Origin: Ochrobactrum quorumnocens
GTDB lineage: Bacteria; Pseudomonadota; Alphaproteobacteria; Rhizobiales; Rhizobiaceae
Direction of reading: 5' to 3'
Length of the DNA: 64,000 nucleotides
NCBI RefSeq assembly: GCF_002278035.1
Contig: NZ_CP022603.1
Span: 868,001 to 932,000, forward strand
Below are positions 8,477 through 16,572 of this stretch, in pieces; the stretch's first letter is position 1, and the number at the start of each line of letters is the position of its first letter. Under the pieces are notes generated by a model that was not told the origin of the DNA, did not search any database, and saw only the letters and a list, made by a program, of their open reading frames with translations. Position numbers and translations under genes: made by a program.

Positions 8477-9100
8477 ATGTTACGCGAACCTATAGCGAGT
8501 GTCGTTGACCCGAAAAATGGCGGTATGAGCGGTAATACTGGCCGCTATGAAAAACGCCTGAATGATCTCGTCGGGCTTTATGGTGATGAAAAGGCTTTTG
8601 AAGCCCTTCGCGCAACGCATGGGGAAACAGTCGTTTACGACGTTGAAGACTTCAAACCCGGCAACCGGAGCGGAGATCTGATTTACGGCATCACCCGCAT
8701 GAATCCCGGCCGCATTGGAAATGAATTCTTCCTCACGCGCGGTCATATTCATGCCAAGGCTGACCGCCCGGAGATTTACTACGGTCAAAGCGGCTCAGGC
8801 CTCATGCAGCTCGAATCGCCTGCCGGTGAAACCCGCATTGTGGAAATTACCGCGCAGACCATCTGTTATGTGCCACCATTCTGGATCCACCGCTCCATCA
8901 ATGTTAGCAACACAGACCTCGTGATGGTCTTCGCTTATCCGTCCGACAGCGGACAGGACTATGGAATCATCGAGCAGTCGAACGGCATGCGCCATCGTGT
9001 GATCGCCAAAGCCGAAGGCGGCTGGGAGCTGATCGAAAACCCCAATTACAAGCCGCGAGACGCCGCGACCGTTGATGCACTCATGCGCGAATATGCCTGA
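8477..9100 (+). CDS. Cupin-type (archaeal-type) glucose-6-phosphate isomerase-like protein
   Basis: 207-aa single-domain cupin of the archaeal phosphoglucose isomerase family. The metal ligands are visible as His90, His92 and Glu99 in TRGHIHAKADRPEIYY, and His138 in PPFWIHRS; this spacing is the same as in the well-studied Pyrococcus enzyme (His88/His90/Glu97/His136, from memory). The family interconverts an aldose phosphate and ketose phosphate using a metal ion. It begins at an ATG preceded by GGAGG and is the first gene of the rightward operon, divergent from the first sugar transporter. Because the rest of the operon has a KDPG-type aldolase and dehydrogenases, isomerisation of an unusual sugar phosphate is more likely than glycolytic duty; that is inference. 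Weak promoter candidate: TTGATT at 8423 and TATGTA at 8446. Confidence 0.85.
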   Translation: MLREPIASVVDPKNGGMSGNTGRYEKRLNDLVGLYGDEKAFEALRATHGETVVYDVEDFKPGNRSGDLIYGITRMNPGRIGNEFFLTRGHIHAKADRPEIYYGQSGSGLMQLESPAGETRIVEITAQTICYVPPFWIHRSINVSNTDLVMVFAYPSDSGQDYGIIEQSNGMRHRVIAKAEGGWELIENPNYKPRDAATVDALMREYA

Positions 9101-9147
9101 GCACACGAAAACCAAACGCCTGACAATTCAAACTGAAGGATGTTGCC

Positions 9148-9801
9148 ATGAGCAATCCTATTGACCTTATCGCCAGCCTTGGTGTCGTGCCTGTTATCGC
9201 TATCGAGCGCGTCGAAGATGCCGTACCTCTCGCGGACGCACTTCTCGAAGGCGGATTGCCGGTTGCTGAAATCACATTTCGCACCGAAGCTGCTGCCGAT
9301 GTTCTCGCAGCAATCCGCGATGCACGCCCGGAACTGTGCATCGGCGCAGGAACAATCCTCGACACTGCCAATCTTGATAAAGCCATTCAAAGTGGTGCCC
9401 GTTTTGGACTGGCACCCGGCTATGATCCGCGTATCGTGGACGCTGCATCCAAAGCCAAACTGCCTTTCTGCCCCGGTATTATGACTCCGACCGATCTGAC
9501 GCTTGCCACCGCTCAGGGTGTGCGACTGGCTAAATTTTTCCCGGCAGGGATTGCCGGTGGCCCGAAGGCCTTGTCCGGAATCGCCGCGCCGTTTGCCCAT
9601 CTCGGCGTTCGTTTCATTCCGACAGGTGGCGTCACCGAAGGTACAATCGGCGACTGGCTTGCAATCAAACAGGTCGTGGCGGTTGGCGGCACATGGATCG
9701 CCAAGACCGAAGACATTCGTGAAGGTCGTTTTGACGACATAAGGAAAAATGCCGCCAGCGCCGTGAAAGTGGCCCGAGAAGCTCTGGAGAAGCGCGCATG
9801 A
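9148..9801 (+). CDS. eda: KDPG/KDPGal-type aldolase
   Basis: 217-aa class-I aldolase of the 2-keto-3-deoxy-6-phosphogluconate / 4-hydroxy-2-oxoglutarate family. The general acid/base glutamate is Glu41 in VAEITFRT, the phosphate-side motif GAGTILD follows, and Lys129 in KFFPAG is the Schiff-base lysine. The enzyme splits a 2-keto-3-deoxy acid (usually phosphorylated) into pyruvate and an aldehyde. It lies 47 bp after the cupin isomerase and its stop overlaps the next gene by 4 bp. No dehydratase that would make the usual substrate is in the window, so the substrate may come from elsewhere or be atypical. The symbol denotes the family; substrate is not established. Confidence 0.85.
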   Translation: MSNPIDLIASLGVVPVIAIERVEDAVPLADALLEGGLPVAEITFRTEAAADVLAAIRDARPELCIGAGTILDTANLDKAIQSGARFGLAPGYDPRIVDAASKAKLPFCPGIMTPTDLTLATAQGVRLAKFFPAGIAGGPKALSGIAAPFAHLGVRFIPTGGVTEGTIGDWLAIKQVVAVGGTWIAKTEDIREGRFDDIRKNAASAVKVAREALEKRA

Positions 9802-10751
9802 GCAAGTATCAGCCTGCAACCCAGCCGACACTTTATTTTATCGGCGTGACCACCGGCAAGAGCTCGATCATGAAGGTTTTTCCGGCATGGGCAGAATATC
9901 TTGGCCTGAAGGACGCCGTCATCAAGGGCATCGATTTCAAGCTGCATGATGAGCCGGAAGCCTATCGGGAAGCGGTTGAATTTATCCGCAACGATCCGCT
10001 CTCCATGGGTGCACTCGTCACCACGCACAAGATCGACCTCTTTCACGCCTGCCGTGATATGTTCGACGTGATCGATCCGCATGCGCTGCTTATGGATGAA
10101 ACAAGCTGCATCTCCAAAAAAGACGGCAAACTCATCTGTCATGCGAAAGACCCCATTTCATCGGGGCTCGCGATTGATGGTTTCCTTGGTGCCGATTATT
10201 TCGAACTCACCGGTGCCGATCTCTTCTCGATGGGTGCAGGCGGCTCGACGATTGCCATAACATGGCACCTGATGCGCCAGTCGCGGGGTAAAAATGTTCC
10301 GGGCCGTATCATTGTTTCCAACCGCAGCCAGCATCGTCTTGATGAAATCAAGCGCATTCACGCGGAAGTCGCAAGCGATGTTCCTGTGGAATATATTCTG
10401 GCTCCCACAGCCAAAGACAATGACGCGGTCTTGAGCAACCTCAAGCCCGGCTCGTTCATCATCAACGCCACCGGACTTGGCAAGGATGCTCCCGGTTCGC
10501 CTTTGTCCAACGCAGCTATCTTCCCGGAAAAATCGGTCGTCTGGGATCTGAATTATCGTGGAAATCTGGTTTTCCTTGATCAGGCGCGCGCGCAGGAACA
10601 GGAAAAATCGCTACAGGTTGTCGATGGCTGGACCTACTTCATTCACGGCTGGACGCAGGTTATCGCGGAAGTTTTCCATATCGATATTCCGACGAGCGGC
10701 CGCGCTTTTGACCGCATTTCCGAAATTGCTATCGAGGCAGCGGGACGGTGA
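9798..10751 (+). CDS. Shikimate dehydrogenase-like oxidoreductase
   Basis: 317-aa protein of the shikimate/quinate dehydrogenase fold. The N-terminal catalytic domain carries VTTHK with Lys78 in place of the usual VTxPxK loop, and the Rossmann half has the cofactor loop MGAGGSTIAI near residue 145. It is longer than housekeeping AroE (about 270 aa), and the N-terminal substrate loop reads GVTTGKSS rather than the canonical SxS signature. With no aromatic-pathway neighbours and strict coupling (4-bp overlap) to the aldolase gene, it is better read as a catabolic dehydrogenase for a hydroxyl of a sugar acid or cyclitol. Actual substrate unknown. Confidence 0.75.
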   Translation: MSKYQPATQPTLYFIGVTTGKSSIMKVFPAWAEYLGLKDAVIKGIDFKLHDEPEAYREAVEFIRNDPLSMGALVTTHKIDLFHACRDMFDVIDPHALLMDETSCISKKDGKLICHAKDPISSGLAIDGFLGADYFELTGADLFSMGAGGSTIAITWHLMRQSRGKNVPGRIIVSNRSQHRLDEIKRIHAEVASDVPVEYILAPTAKDNDAVLSNLKPGSFIINATGLGKDAPGSPLSNAAIFPEKSVVWDLNYRGNLVFLDQARAQEQEKSLQVVDGWTYFIHGWTQVIAEVFHIDIPTSGRAFDRISEIAIEAAGR

Positions 10752-11683
10752 TGATGGGACAGCGTATTCTGGTGACACCACGTTCGCTCACAGCCGAACC
10801 GCATCCGCATATTGAAAGCCTGCGCAATTCAGGCTTTGAAATTGTCTATTCCTCGCCGGGTAAAACACCCGACGAAGAAGAACTCGTACGCCTTATCGGA
10901 GATGTTTCTGGTTGGCTCGCCGGTGTCGAACCGGTATCGCCTCGCGTCATTGAAGCTGCACATTCATTGAAAGCCATCAGTCGCAATGGTGTCGGCACCG
11001 ACAATCTACCAGTGGAACTGCTCAATGAGCGCGGCATCAAGGTACTGATTGCGGAGGGTGCAAATTCGCTGGGCGTTGCAGAACTTGCTATCGGTCTGAT
11101 CTTCAGTGCCCTGCGCTCGATCCCGCAAGCTGACACAGGCATCAAAGCTGGCGGTTGGCCACGTCAGCGTGGCATCGAAATTCGGGGTCGTACTGTGGGT
11201 GTTATTGGTTGCGGTGCCATTGGTCGCGAAGTTGCACGTATGCTGGTAGCCGTCGGCGCAAGGGTGCTTGGCTTTGACCCACTCAAGCCTGATCTCGGTC
11301 TGCCGGATGATAAGTTCAGCTTTGCAGAAGTAGACGATATCATCGCTCAGGCCGATATCCTGACGCTGCATTGTCCAGCCCCGCGCGATGGCTCGACATT
11401 GATCTCGCGAGAGCGACTGGCAGCAGCAAAACGGGGACTTATTCTGGTTAATACGGCACGCGCAAAGCTGGTCGATGACAAAGCCATTATTGAGGCACTG
11501 AACAGTGGCCGGTTGTCGAATTATGCAACAGACGTGTTCGAGCAGGAGCCCCCGCTTTCACTCGAACTCGCTGCGCACCCTGCCGTGATTGCGACCAGCC
11601 ACATTGGTGGCTTCACTGCGGAAAGCGTGGACAGAGCAACCAGAATCGCTGCGGATAATCTGATTGCTGCACTTAAAAACTAA
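10751..11683 (+). CDS. D-2-hydroxyacid dehydrogenase (phosphoglycerate dehydrogenase-like)
   Basis: About 310-aa NAD-dependent D-isomer-specific 2-hydroxyacid dehydrogenase. The nucleotide loop is GVIGCGAIGREVA near residue 155; the catalytic Arg is in VNTARAKLVDD, Glu in DVFEQEPP and His in SHIGGFTAES. It lacks the C-terminal ACT domain of biosynthetic SerA, which fits a catabolic or reductase role. The ATG at 10751 overlaps the previous stop codon (TGATG); a GTG one codon earlier is also open. It would interconvert a 2-keto acid and D-2-hydroxyacid, for instance a product of the aldolase step, but this is inference from context. Confidence 0.85.
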   Translation: MMGQRILVTPRSLTAEPHPHIESLRNSGFEIVYSSPGKTPDEEELVRLIGDVSGWLAGVEPVSPRVIEAAHSLKAISRNGVGTDNLPVELLNERGIKVLIAEGANSLGVAELAIGLIFSALRSIPQADTGIKAGGWPRQRGIEIRGRTVGVIGCGAIGREVARMLVAVGARVLGFDPLKPDLGLPDDKFSFAEVDDIIAQADILTLHCPAPRDGSTLISRERLAAAKRGLILVNTARAKLVDDKAIIEALNSGRLSNYATDVFEQEPPLSLELAAHPAVIATSHIGGFTAESVDRATRIAADNLIAALKN

Positions 11684-11693
11684 GGGCCATGAT

Positions 11694-12560
11694 ATGCTGG
11701 GATGTTTGCAGGAAAATGCCGTAACACTTCCCTTGAAGGAATATCTGCGTGAACCGCCGCAACCCGGTATTCGTCTTTTCTGGTTGGGACAAGCAGGTTT
11801 CGTGCTCGAAGCAAGCGAGAAGAGGATCGTTATCGATCCCTACCTCTCCGACAGTCTAGCCAAAAAATATAAAGCTACTGCGCGTCCGCACACACGCATG
11901 ATGCCGCCACCGGTTTCACCCGATGGTATTCTTTTCGTTGATCTGGTGGCGTGTACGCATGCGCATACCGATCACATGGACCCGGGCACTTTGCCCGCAC
12001 TTCTCACGCAAAATCCAAACGCAATGCTGCTTGTGCCCCGTGCAATGAAAGAACAAGCCTTATTGCGTTCAGAGGTGAAAGCGGAGCGCATCGCGCTTAT
12101 CGAGGCCGGAGAAACTTATTCAATTGGTCCGATCACAATAGTTGCCACCCGCGCCGCGCATGAAACACTGGAACAGGACGCTGAGGGAAATCACAAATTC
12201 CTCGGCTACGTTTTCAATTGCGGTGCCTTGCGCATATGGCATTCAGGCGACTGTATTCCTTATGAAGGGCTGGAAGCAGAAGTTGCGACACTCAAGCCCA
12301 ATATCGCACTTTTACCCGTGAATGGCCGCCGCCCTGAACTTTCCGACAATGGTGTACCCGGAAACTTCACACTTGCAGAAGCAATTGCACTTACAAAGCA
12401 TATAGGCGCCACCGATCTGGTCGCCCATCATTATGGCCTATTTGACTTCAACACCGAAGCACCGGAAACCATCGATGCCGCAGCGCAATCAACCGTCGAC
12501 CTTTGCATTCACCGGGCACATCATGAAATTGCTTTGGTGAGCCGCGCGCTAACCTATTGA
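11694..12560 (+). CDS. UlaG-like metallo-beta-lactamase-fold hydrolase
   Basis: 288-aa MBL-fold protein. The metal motif is THAHTDHMD with His89, His91, Asp93 and His94; further ligands are His in ATRAAHE and Asp in WHSGDCIPY, and a late His in VAHHYG. UlaG, the closest well-known relative, opens L-ascorbate-6-phosphate lactone; a lactonase acting on a sugar-acid lactone is therefore plausible here, after a dehydrogenase step. The ATG at 11694 was chosen because AAGGG lies upstream and it begins 10 bp after the previous stop; a frame opening at 11664 would overlap the previous gene. Cytoplasmic, with no signal peptide. Confidence 0.8.
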   Translation: MLGCLQENAVTLPLKEYLREPPQPGIRLFWLGQAGFVLEASEKRIVIDPYLSDSLAKKYKATARPHTRMMPPPVSPDGILFVDLVACTHAHTDHMDPGTLPALLTQNPNAMLLVPRAMKEQALLRSEVKAERIALIEAGETYSIGPITIVATRAAHETLEQDAEGNHKFLGYVFNCGALRIWHSGDCIPYEGLEAEVATLKPNIALLPVNGRRPELSDNGVPGNFTLAEAIALTKHIGATDLVAHHYGLFDFNTEAPETIDAAAQSTVDLCIHRAHHEIALVSRALTY

Positions 12561-12664
12561 ATTTACGCATTGTGTTTGCCAAAAATCGATTCCGGTTTTG
12601 AGATCGATGCTATAACATACTGAAAATGCGACCCGGACCACGAGCCGCGAGAAGGATTGCTTGA

Positions 12665-13555
12665 ATGGATACTGATGGGCGCGTTGAGACGCGTGGCCTG
12701 AATGGTCGCAATATTATTGAAGTCATCCGCAATATGCGACCCGAGCTACGCAAGTCAGATCGCAAAGTAGCCGACGTCGTACTTGACGATCCCCATCGCA
12801 TCATGAACGCAACCGTGAGCGAAACCGCAACGCTTGCAGAGGTCAGCCAGCCAACTGTTTTACGTTTTGCGACGGCCATCGGCTGTTCGGGCTTTCAGGA
12901 TCTGAAAATCAGACTCGCTCAAAGTCTTGCGCTTGGCACGCCTGCAACACACTCTGTTCTGGTTGAAACCGACGAACCTGAAGTGGTTGCAGAGAAGATT
13001 TTCGACTATACGATGACAAGCCTCGACTGGGCGCGCTCGCGTCTGGATAAAGACGCTCTTCACAAGGCGATCGATATCCTGACAAAATGCAATTCAATTG
13101 TGTTTTTCGGTTTCGGCGCATCCGGAATTGTCGCTCGTGATGCCCAGCAGAAATTCCCGCTGTTCGGGGTGCCTTGTGGCGCAGAACTGGACTCGCACCA
13201 GCAACTCATGGTCGCTTCCATGATGAAACCTGGTGCAGTGGCTTTCGTCATTTCCAATACCGGCACAACGCGGTCCATTATCGAAATCGCCCGCATTGCC
13301 CGCGAAAACGGCGCATCCGTTATTGGAATGACCGGCTCGGATTCGCCACTCACCAACTATTGCGATGTTTCGCTTATCGTCGAAACGCTTGAGAATACAA
13401 ATATGTACACGCCGACCATTTCACGCATCGCCGCATTGGTCGTCATCGATATTCTCTCCACCAGCGTTGCGATGCGTCGTCCGACAGATCAACATGATCG
13501 CATTCATCGCATGAAACGCCTTTTGAGCGACATGCGAAAAATGCAACCTATCTGA
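12665..13555 (+). CDS. RpiR-family transcriptional regulator (HTH + SIS)
   Basis: 296-aa regulator. The N-terminal helix-turn-helix (residues about 20-85, with ATLAEVSQPTVLRFATAIGCSGFQD) is followed by a SIS sugar-phosphate-binding domain (about 120-260, with FFGFGASG and ISNTGTTRSI). RpiR proteins sense phosphorylated sugars and usually control the neighbouring catabolic genes. It is last in the rightward run, 104 bp after the UlaG-like gene, with a -10-like TATAAC at 12611 in the gap, so it may have its own promoter. Candidate targets are the divergent promoters at 8.3-8.5 kb. A hairpin follows the stop. Confidence 0.9.
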   Translation: MDTDGRVETRGLNGRNIIEVIRNMRPELRKSDRKVADVVLDDPHRIMNATVSETATLAEVSQPTVLRFATAIGCSGFQDLKIRLAQSLALGTPATHSVLVETDEPEVVAEKIFDYTMTSLDWARSRLDKDALHKAIDILTKCNSIVFFGFGASGIVARDAQQKFPLFGVPCGAELDSHQQLMVASMMKPGAVAFVISNTGTTRSIIEIARIARENGASVIGMTGSDSPLTNYCDVSLIVETLENTNMYTPTISRIAALVVIDILSTSVAMRRPTDQHDRIHRMKRLLSDMRKMQPI

Positions 13556-13563
13556 TAAAAAAT

Positions 13564-13589
13564 GCCGGAATTGTAGGAGCAATTCCGGC
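13564..13589 (-). terminator. Intrinsic terminator between convergent operons
   Basis: Perfect 10-bp stem GCCGGAATTG / CAATTCCGGC with a 6-nt loop, placed between the stops of the RpiR gene (+) and the second glycerol-dehydrogenase-like gene (-). On the minus strand it is followed by CATTTTTTATC, a good U tract, so it terminates the leftward operon; it could act weakly in the other direction. Confidence 0.85.
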
Positions 13590-13614
13590 GAGTTGTTCTC
13601 CAGACAGAGAATCC

Positions 13615-14742
13615 TTAGTTCAAGCTGGACGTGAATGCGTCGAGCGCCAAAATCGCATCCCGCACGATCTCGACCGTTACAGGCACAGCCACGCGATAGG
13701 TGACGGAGCCGGGCTTCAATGCCGCTTCAGCAACCCGCGCAATGTCTTCTTTCGTAGCGTCTGCGAGATTTAGATCCGCAAGGCGGGTTGGAAGCCCGAC
13801 AGAGCGACAAAAGCGTACAATTGTCTCAATCTCAGCCAAGGGCCGACCTTCAAGCATGAGCAGGCAAAGCACGCCAAAGGCGACTTTCTCGCCATGGTAA
13901 AAGCCATGCACGTTATCCAGAACCGTCAGACCATCGTGAATGCCATGAGCTGCTGAAACTGCGCAGTTTTCAAAACCCAGACCACTCAATAGCGTATTGG
14001 CTTCAATGATATTCTCGACGGCTTGTGTCAGTGCACCTCGCTCCGCCGCCAGCTTTGCAGCCAGACCATCACGCATGAGAACTTCATGACATGCCTTGGC
14101 AATAGCAATACCGGCCAGCGGGGCAGGAAGCTCGGGGCGCACAAAATTACTGCTTCGGGAATCGAGATTTGACCGGGCTTCAAACCAGGTTGAAAGCGCG
14201 TCCCCCATGCCCGCCACCAGAAAGCGCGCCGGTGCCGCAACAACCACCGCACTATCAACAATCACGAGATCAGGATTACGCGGCAAATGGTGTGATTCCT
14301 GATAGACGCCATGCTCGTTATACCGAACGGCAATAGCGCTACATGGCGCATCTGTTGATGCGATAGTCGGCACCACAACGATACGGGCATTGTTCGCAAT
14401 TGCCGCAAGCTTGGCAGTGTCGATGGTTTTACCACCACCGACAGCGACGACAACATTGGCACCGGCTGCCCGCGCCAGTTCAGTAACCCGGTCAATTTCC
14501 GCCGTACAGCATTCGCCACCGAACTTTTCAGTCCGACCTGCAATGCCGCCAGCCGTCACAGATTTCAAAACACGGTCACTGAAACTATCGAAAAGAAAGC
14601 CGTCGATCAGAATGAATGCATTGCTACCAATATCCTGCATCTGCTCGTGCAGGCGATCAATCTCGCCTGCACGCTGAACATAACGTCCTGGCCCACCATA
14701 GGAACGACCGACAGCACCGCTAAAGCCCTGATGATCAGTCAC
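13615..14742 (-). CDS. Glycerol-dehydrogenase-family protein, second paralogue
   Basis: 375-aa metal-dependent polyol dehydrogenase. NAD motif VGGGKTIDTAK near residue 107 and the ligands Asp in GDALSTWFEA, His in SAAHGIHDGL and His in FYHGEKVAFG match GldA. It begins with GTG at 14742, preceded by GGAGGAATT, 21 bp after the SDR gene. It is clearly paralogous to the product of 541-1626 (same PGRYIQ/PGRYVQ opening, ASDAPCSA/STDAPCSA segment). It is the last gene of the second sugar-transporter operon. Having one copy in each transporter operon suggests that the two systems handle related polyols. Confidence 0.86.
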   Translation of the reverse strand: MTDHQGFSGAVGRSYGGPGRYVQRAGEIDRLHEQMQDIGSNAFILIDGFLFDSFSDRVLKSVTAGGIAGRTEKFGGECCTAEIDRVTELARAAGANVVVAVGGGKTIDTAKLAAIANNARIVVVPTIASTDAPCSAIAVRYNEHGVYQESHHLPRNPDLVIVDSAVVVAAPARFLVAGMGDALSTWFEARSNLDSRSSNFVRPELPAPLAGIAIAKACHEVLMRDGLAAKLAAERGALTQAVENIIEANTLLSGLGFENCAVSAAHGIHDGLTVLDNVHGFYHGEKVAFGVLCLLMLEGRPLAEIETIVRFCRSVGLPTRLADLNLADATKEDIARVAEAALKPGSVTYRVAVPVTVEIVRDAILALDAFTSSLN

Positions 14743-14763
14743 GATAAATTCCTCCTAGAACCG

Positions 14764-15552
14764 TCACAGGGACTTCAGCATTCCGCCGTCAACAAAATAG
14801 GTCGAACCAACGCTGTAGCTTGCACGAGACGAGCACAGGAACACAAAGAAATGTGCCAATTCTTCCGGTGTGCCGAAACGTTTGGCAGCGGCATGTTCGT
14901 TCGCCACATCCTGAAGATAGGCTTCCCAGTTTCCGCCCTTGTCGGCAGTAAGCTGCTTGGCTGTTTTCACCCAGTCTGGCGTCAGGATAAGACCGGGATT
15001 AACGCAATTAACACGGATATTATCGCCAATAACTTCAGTCGACAGCGTCTTGGAGAACATCATCAAGGCCGACTTGGTGACATTGTAGATCGGCTCATAC
15101 CAGAGTGGCTGGACTGCACAGATTGAAGCATTGTGCAGCACAACGCCACCACCCTTGGCTTTCATCTGCGGAACCAGACCGCGCGCAAGCCGCACGGCGG
15201 CCATGACATGGAGATCCCAATAAAACTGCCATTTTTCATCCGGAGCATCCATGATGGTTTCATTCGAACCGGTGCCAGCATTATTGATGAGAATATCGGC
15301 ACCACCAGCCTTAGCCGCAGCAGAAATTATGGCATCTGTACCTTCCACGGTCGCCACATCGGCTGCAACGCCCACAGCATTGACGCCATATTTTTTGGTA
15401 ATGCGCAGCGCTTCTGCTTCCACACGTTCTTTGCCGCGAGCAACCAGCACAAGGTTCGCGCCTTCTGCAGCCAATCCCTCAGCAATAGCCAAACCAATCC
15501 CGACCGACGCACCGGTGATGACGGCCGTCTTTCCCTTCAGTTCCAGATCCAT
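14764..15552 (-). CDS. SDR-family oxidoreductase
   Basis: 262-aa classical short-chain dehydrogenase: TGASVGIG near residue 13, NNAG near 90, active-site YNVTK near 156. The start at 15552 is chosen from the GGAG 7 bp upstream and alignment to the family start (MDLELKGKTAVITG); the frame stays open 45 codons further upstream but would overlap the permease gene. Positioned between permease and glycerol-dehydrogenase-like genes, 32 bp after the former. Likely oxidises or reduces the imported polyol/ketose together with the GldA paralogue. Confidence 0.87.
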   Translation of the reverse strand: MDLELKGKTAVITGASVGIGLAIAEGLAAEGANLVLVARGKERVEAEALRITKKYGVNAVGVAADVATVEGTDAIISAAAKAGGADILINNAGTGSNETIMDAPDEKWQFYWDLHVMAAVRLARGLVPQMKAKGGGVVLHNASICAVQPLWYEPIYNVTKSALMMFSKTLSTEVIGDNIRVNCVNPGLILTPDWVKTAKQLTADKGGNWEAYLQDVANEHAAAKRFGTPEELAHFFVFLCSSRASYSVGSTYFVDGGMLKSL

Positions 15553-15583
15553 ATAAACTCCTGCGATACAGCCGCAAGGCTGC

Positions 15584-16570
15584 CTATTTTGCGATGAGGA
15601 TATTGTCGCGATCCATGGTGACGGCGACGGTGAGAATGAGAACAGCACCAAAGACGATCTGTTGAGCGAAGATGTCGATGCCAACAAATGTCATGCCAAT
15701 GCGCACAACAGAGACGATAAGCGCCCCAACCAGCGTGCGCCCAACTCCGCCAAGCCCGCCAGTGATTGGTGTCCCGCCCACAAGAACGGCTGCAATGGCT
15801 GGTAGCAGCAACTGGCTGGCACCTGTTGGTGAGCCACTCGTCATGCGGGCAGCCAGCATAATGCCTGCAACAGCCGCAAAAAGTCCCGACAAGGCGAAGG
15901 CTAAAACTTTCTGGCGATCAACATGGATGCCGGCGGCGATTGCAGCGGGTTCGCCTGCACCAATGGCATAGCAATAGCGACCAAACCGGGTATAGCGCTG
16001 GATATATATGCCAATGAGGCACATCAGCAGCCCGACCAGAATGATGTTTGGAACACCAAGTGTTGCGCCAGCGATCCAGTTGAGCATCGGGCGATCATCC
16101 GCGCTGATACTAATGCTACGCGCCTTGGAAATATAAAGCGCTATGCCTGAGACCACACCGCCGGTTGCAAGTGTTGCAATGAAGGACGGGATTTTCAGGC
16201 GCACATGAACCAGGCCACTGAAAAGACCAGCAGCAACCCCGCACAGGAGCGCCAGCGGAAAGGCCAGCAGTCCAGCTTCGGGCAAAAGCAGCGCCGTCAC
16301 AACACTTGCCAGCGAAGCCACAGCAGGCAGGCTCAGATCAATACCACCAATAACGATGACAAAAGACAAACCAGCAGCAAGCGTGAACAACGCTATTGTG
16401 TCAGCAAGCAGGATCAGCCCGGTATTTACGCTGGCGAAGCCAGGTGAATAAGCTGAGATAAGCACGACCATGACAAGGAGAAAGGCGAGCGGCGCATATT
16501 GGCGCAAGCGTGCGGCCGATAGGGCCGTCGATGCGCTGGAAACGTGGGGGAGAGTGGGTTTCTCGTTCAT
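15584..16570 (-). CDS. Ribose-type sugar ABC transporter permease
   Basis: 328-aa RbsC-class membrane protein with about nine hydrophobic spans. Family stretches IVIGGIDLSLPAVASLASV and LVGGTPITGGLGGVG are visible. The gene ends the transporter block of the second operon and is coupled to the ATPase gene (2-bp gap). A distinct second permease is encoded at 18079-19101, so this transporter is probably a heterodimer, unlike the first system. Confidence 0.9.
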   Translation of the reverse strand: MNEKPTLPHVSSASTALSAARLRQYAPLAFLLVMVVLISAYSPGFASVNTGLILLADTIALFTLAAGLSFVIVIGGIDLSLPAVASLASVVTALLLPEAGLLAFPLALLCGVAAGLFSGLVHVRLKIPSFIATLATGGVVSGIALYISKARSISISADDRPMLNWIAGATLGVPNIILVGLLMCLIGIYIQRYTRFGRYCYAIGAGEPAAIAAGIHVDRQKVLAFALSGLFAAVAGIMLAARMTSGSPTGASQLLLPAIAAVLVGGTPITGGLGGVGRTLVGALIVSVVRIGMTFVGIDIFAQQIVFGAVLILTVAVTMDRDNILIAK

Positions 16571-16572
16571 GA

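Noticed and set aside
9798..11683. Aromatic (aroE) and serine (serA) biosynthesis genes
   Set aside because: The shikimate-dehydrogenase-like protein has altered substrate loops, the 2-hydroxyacid dehydrogenase lacks an ACT domain, and both are embedded in a sugar operon.
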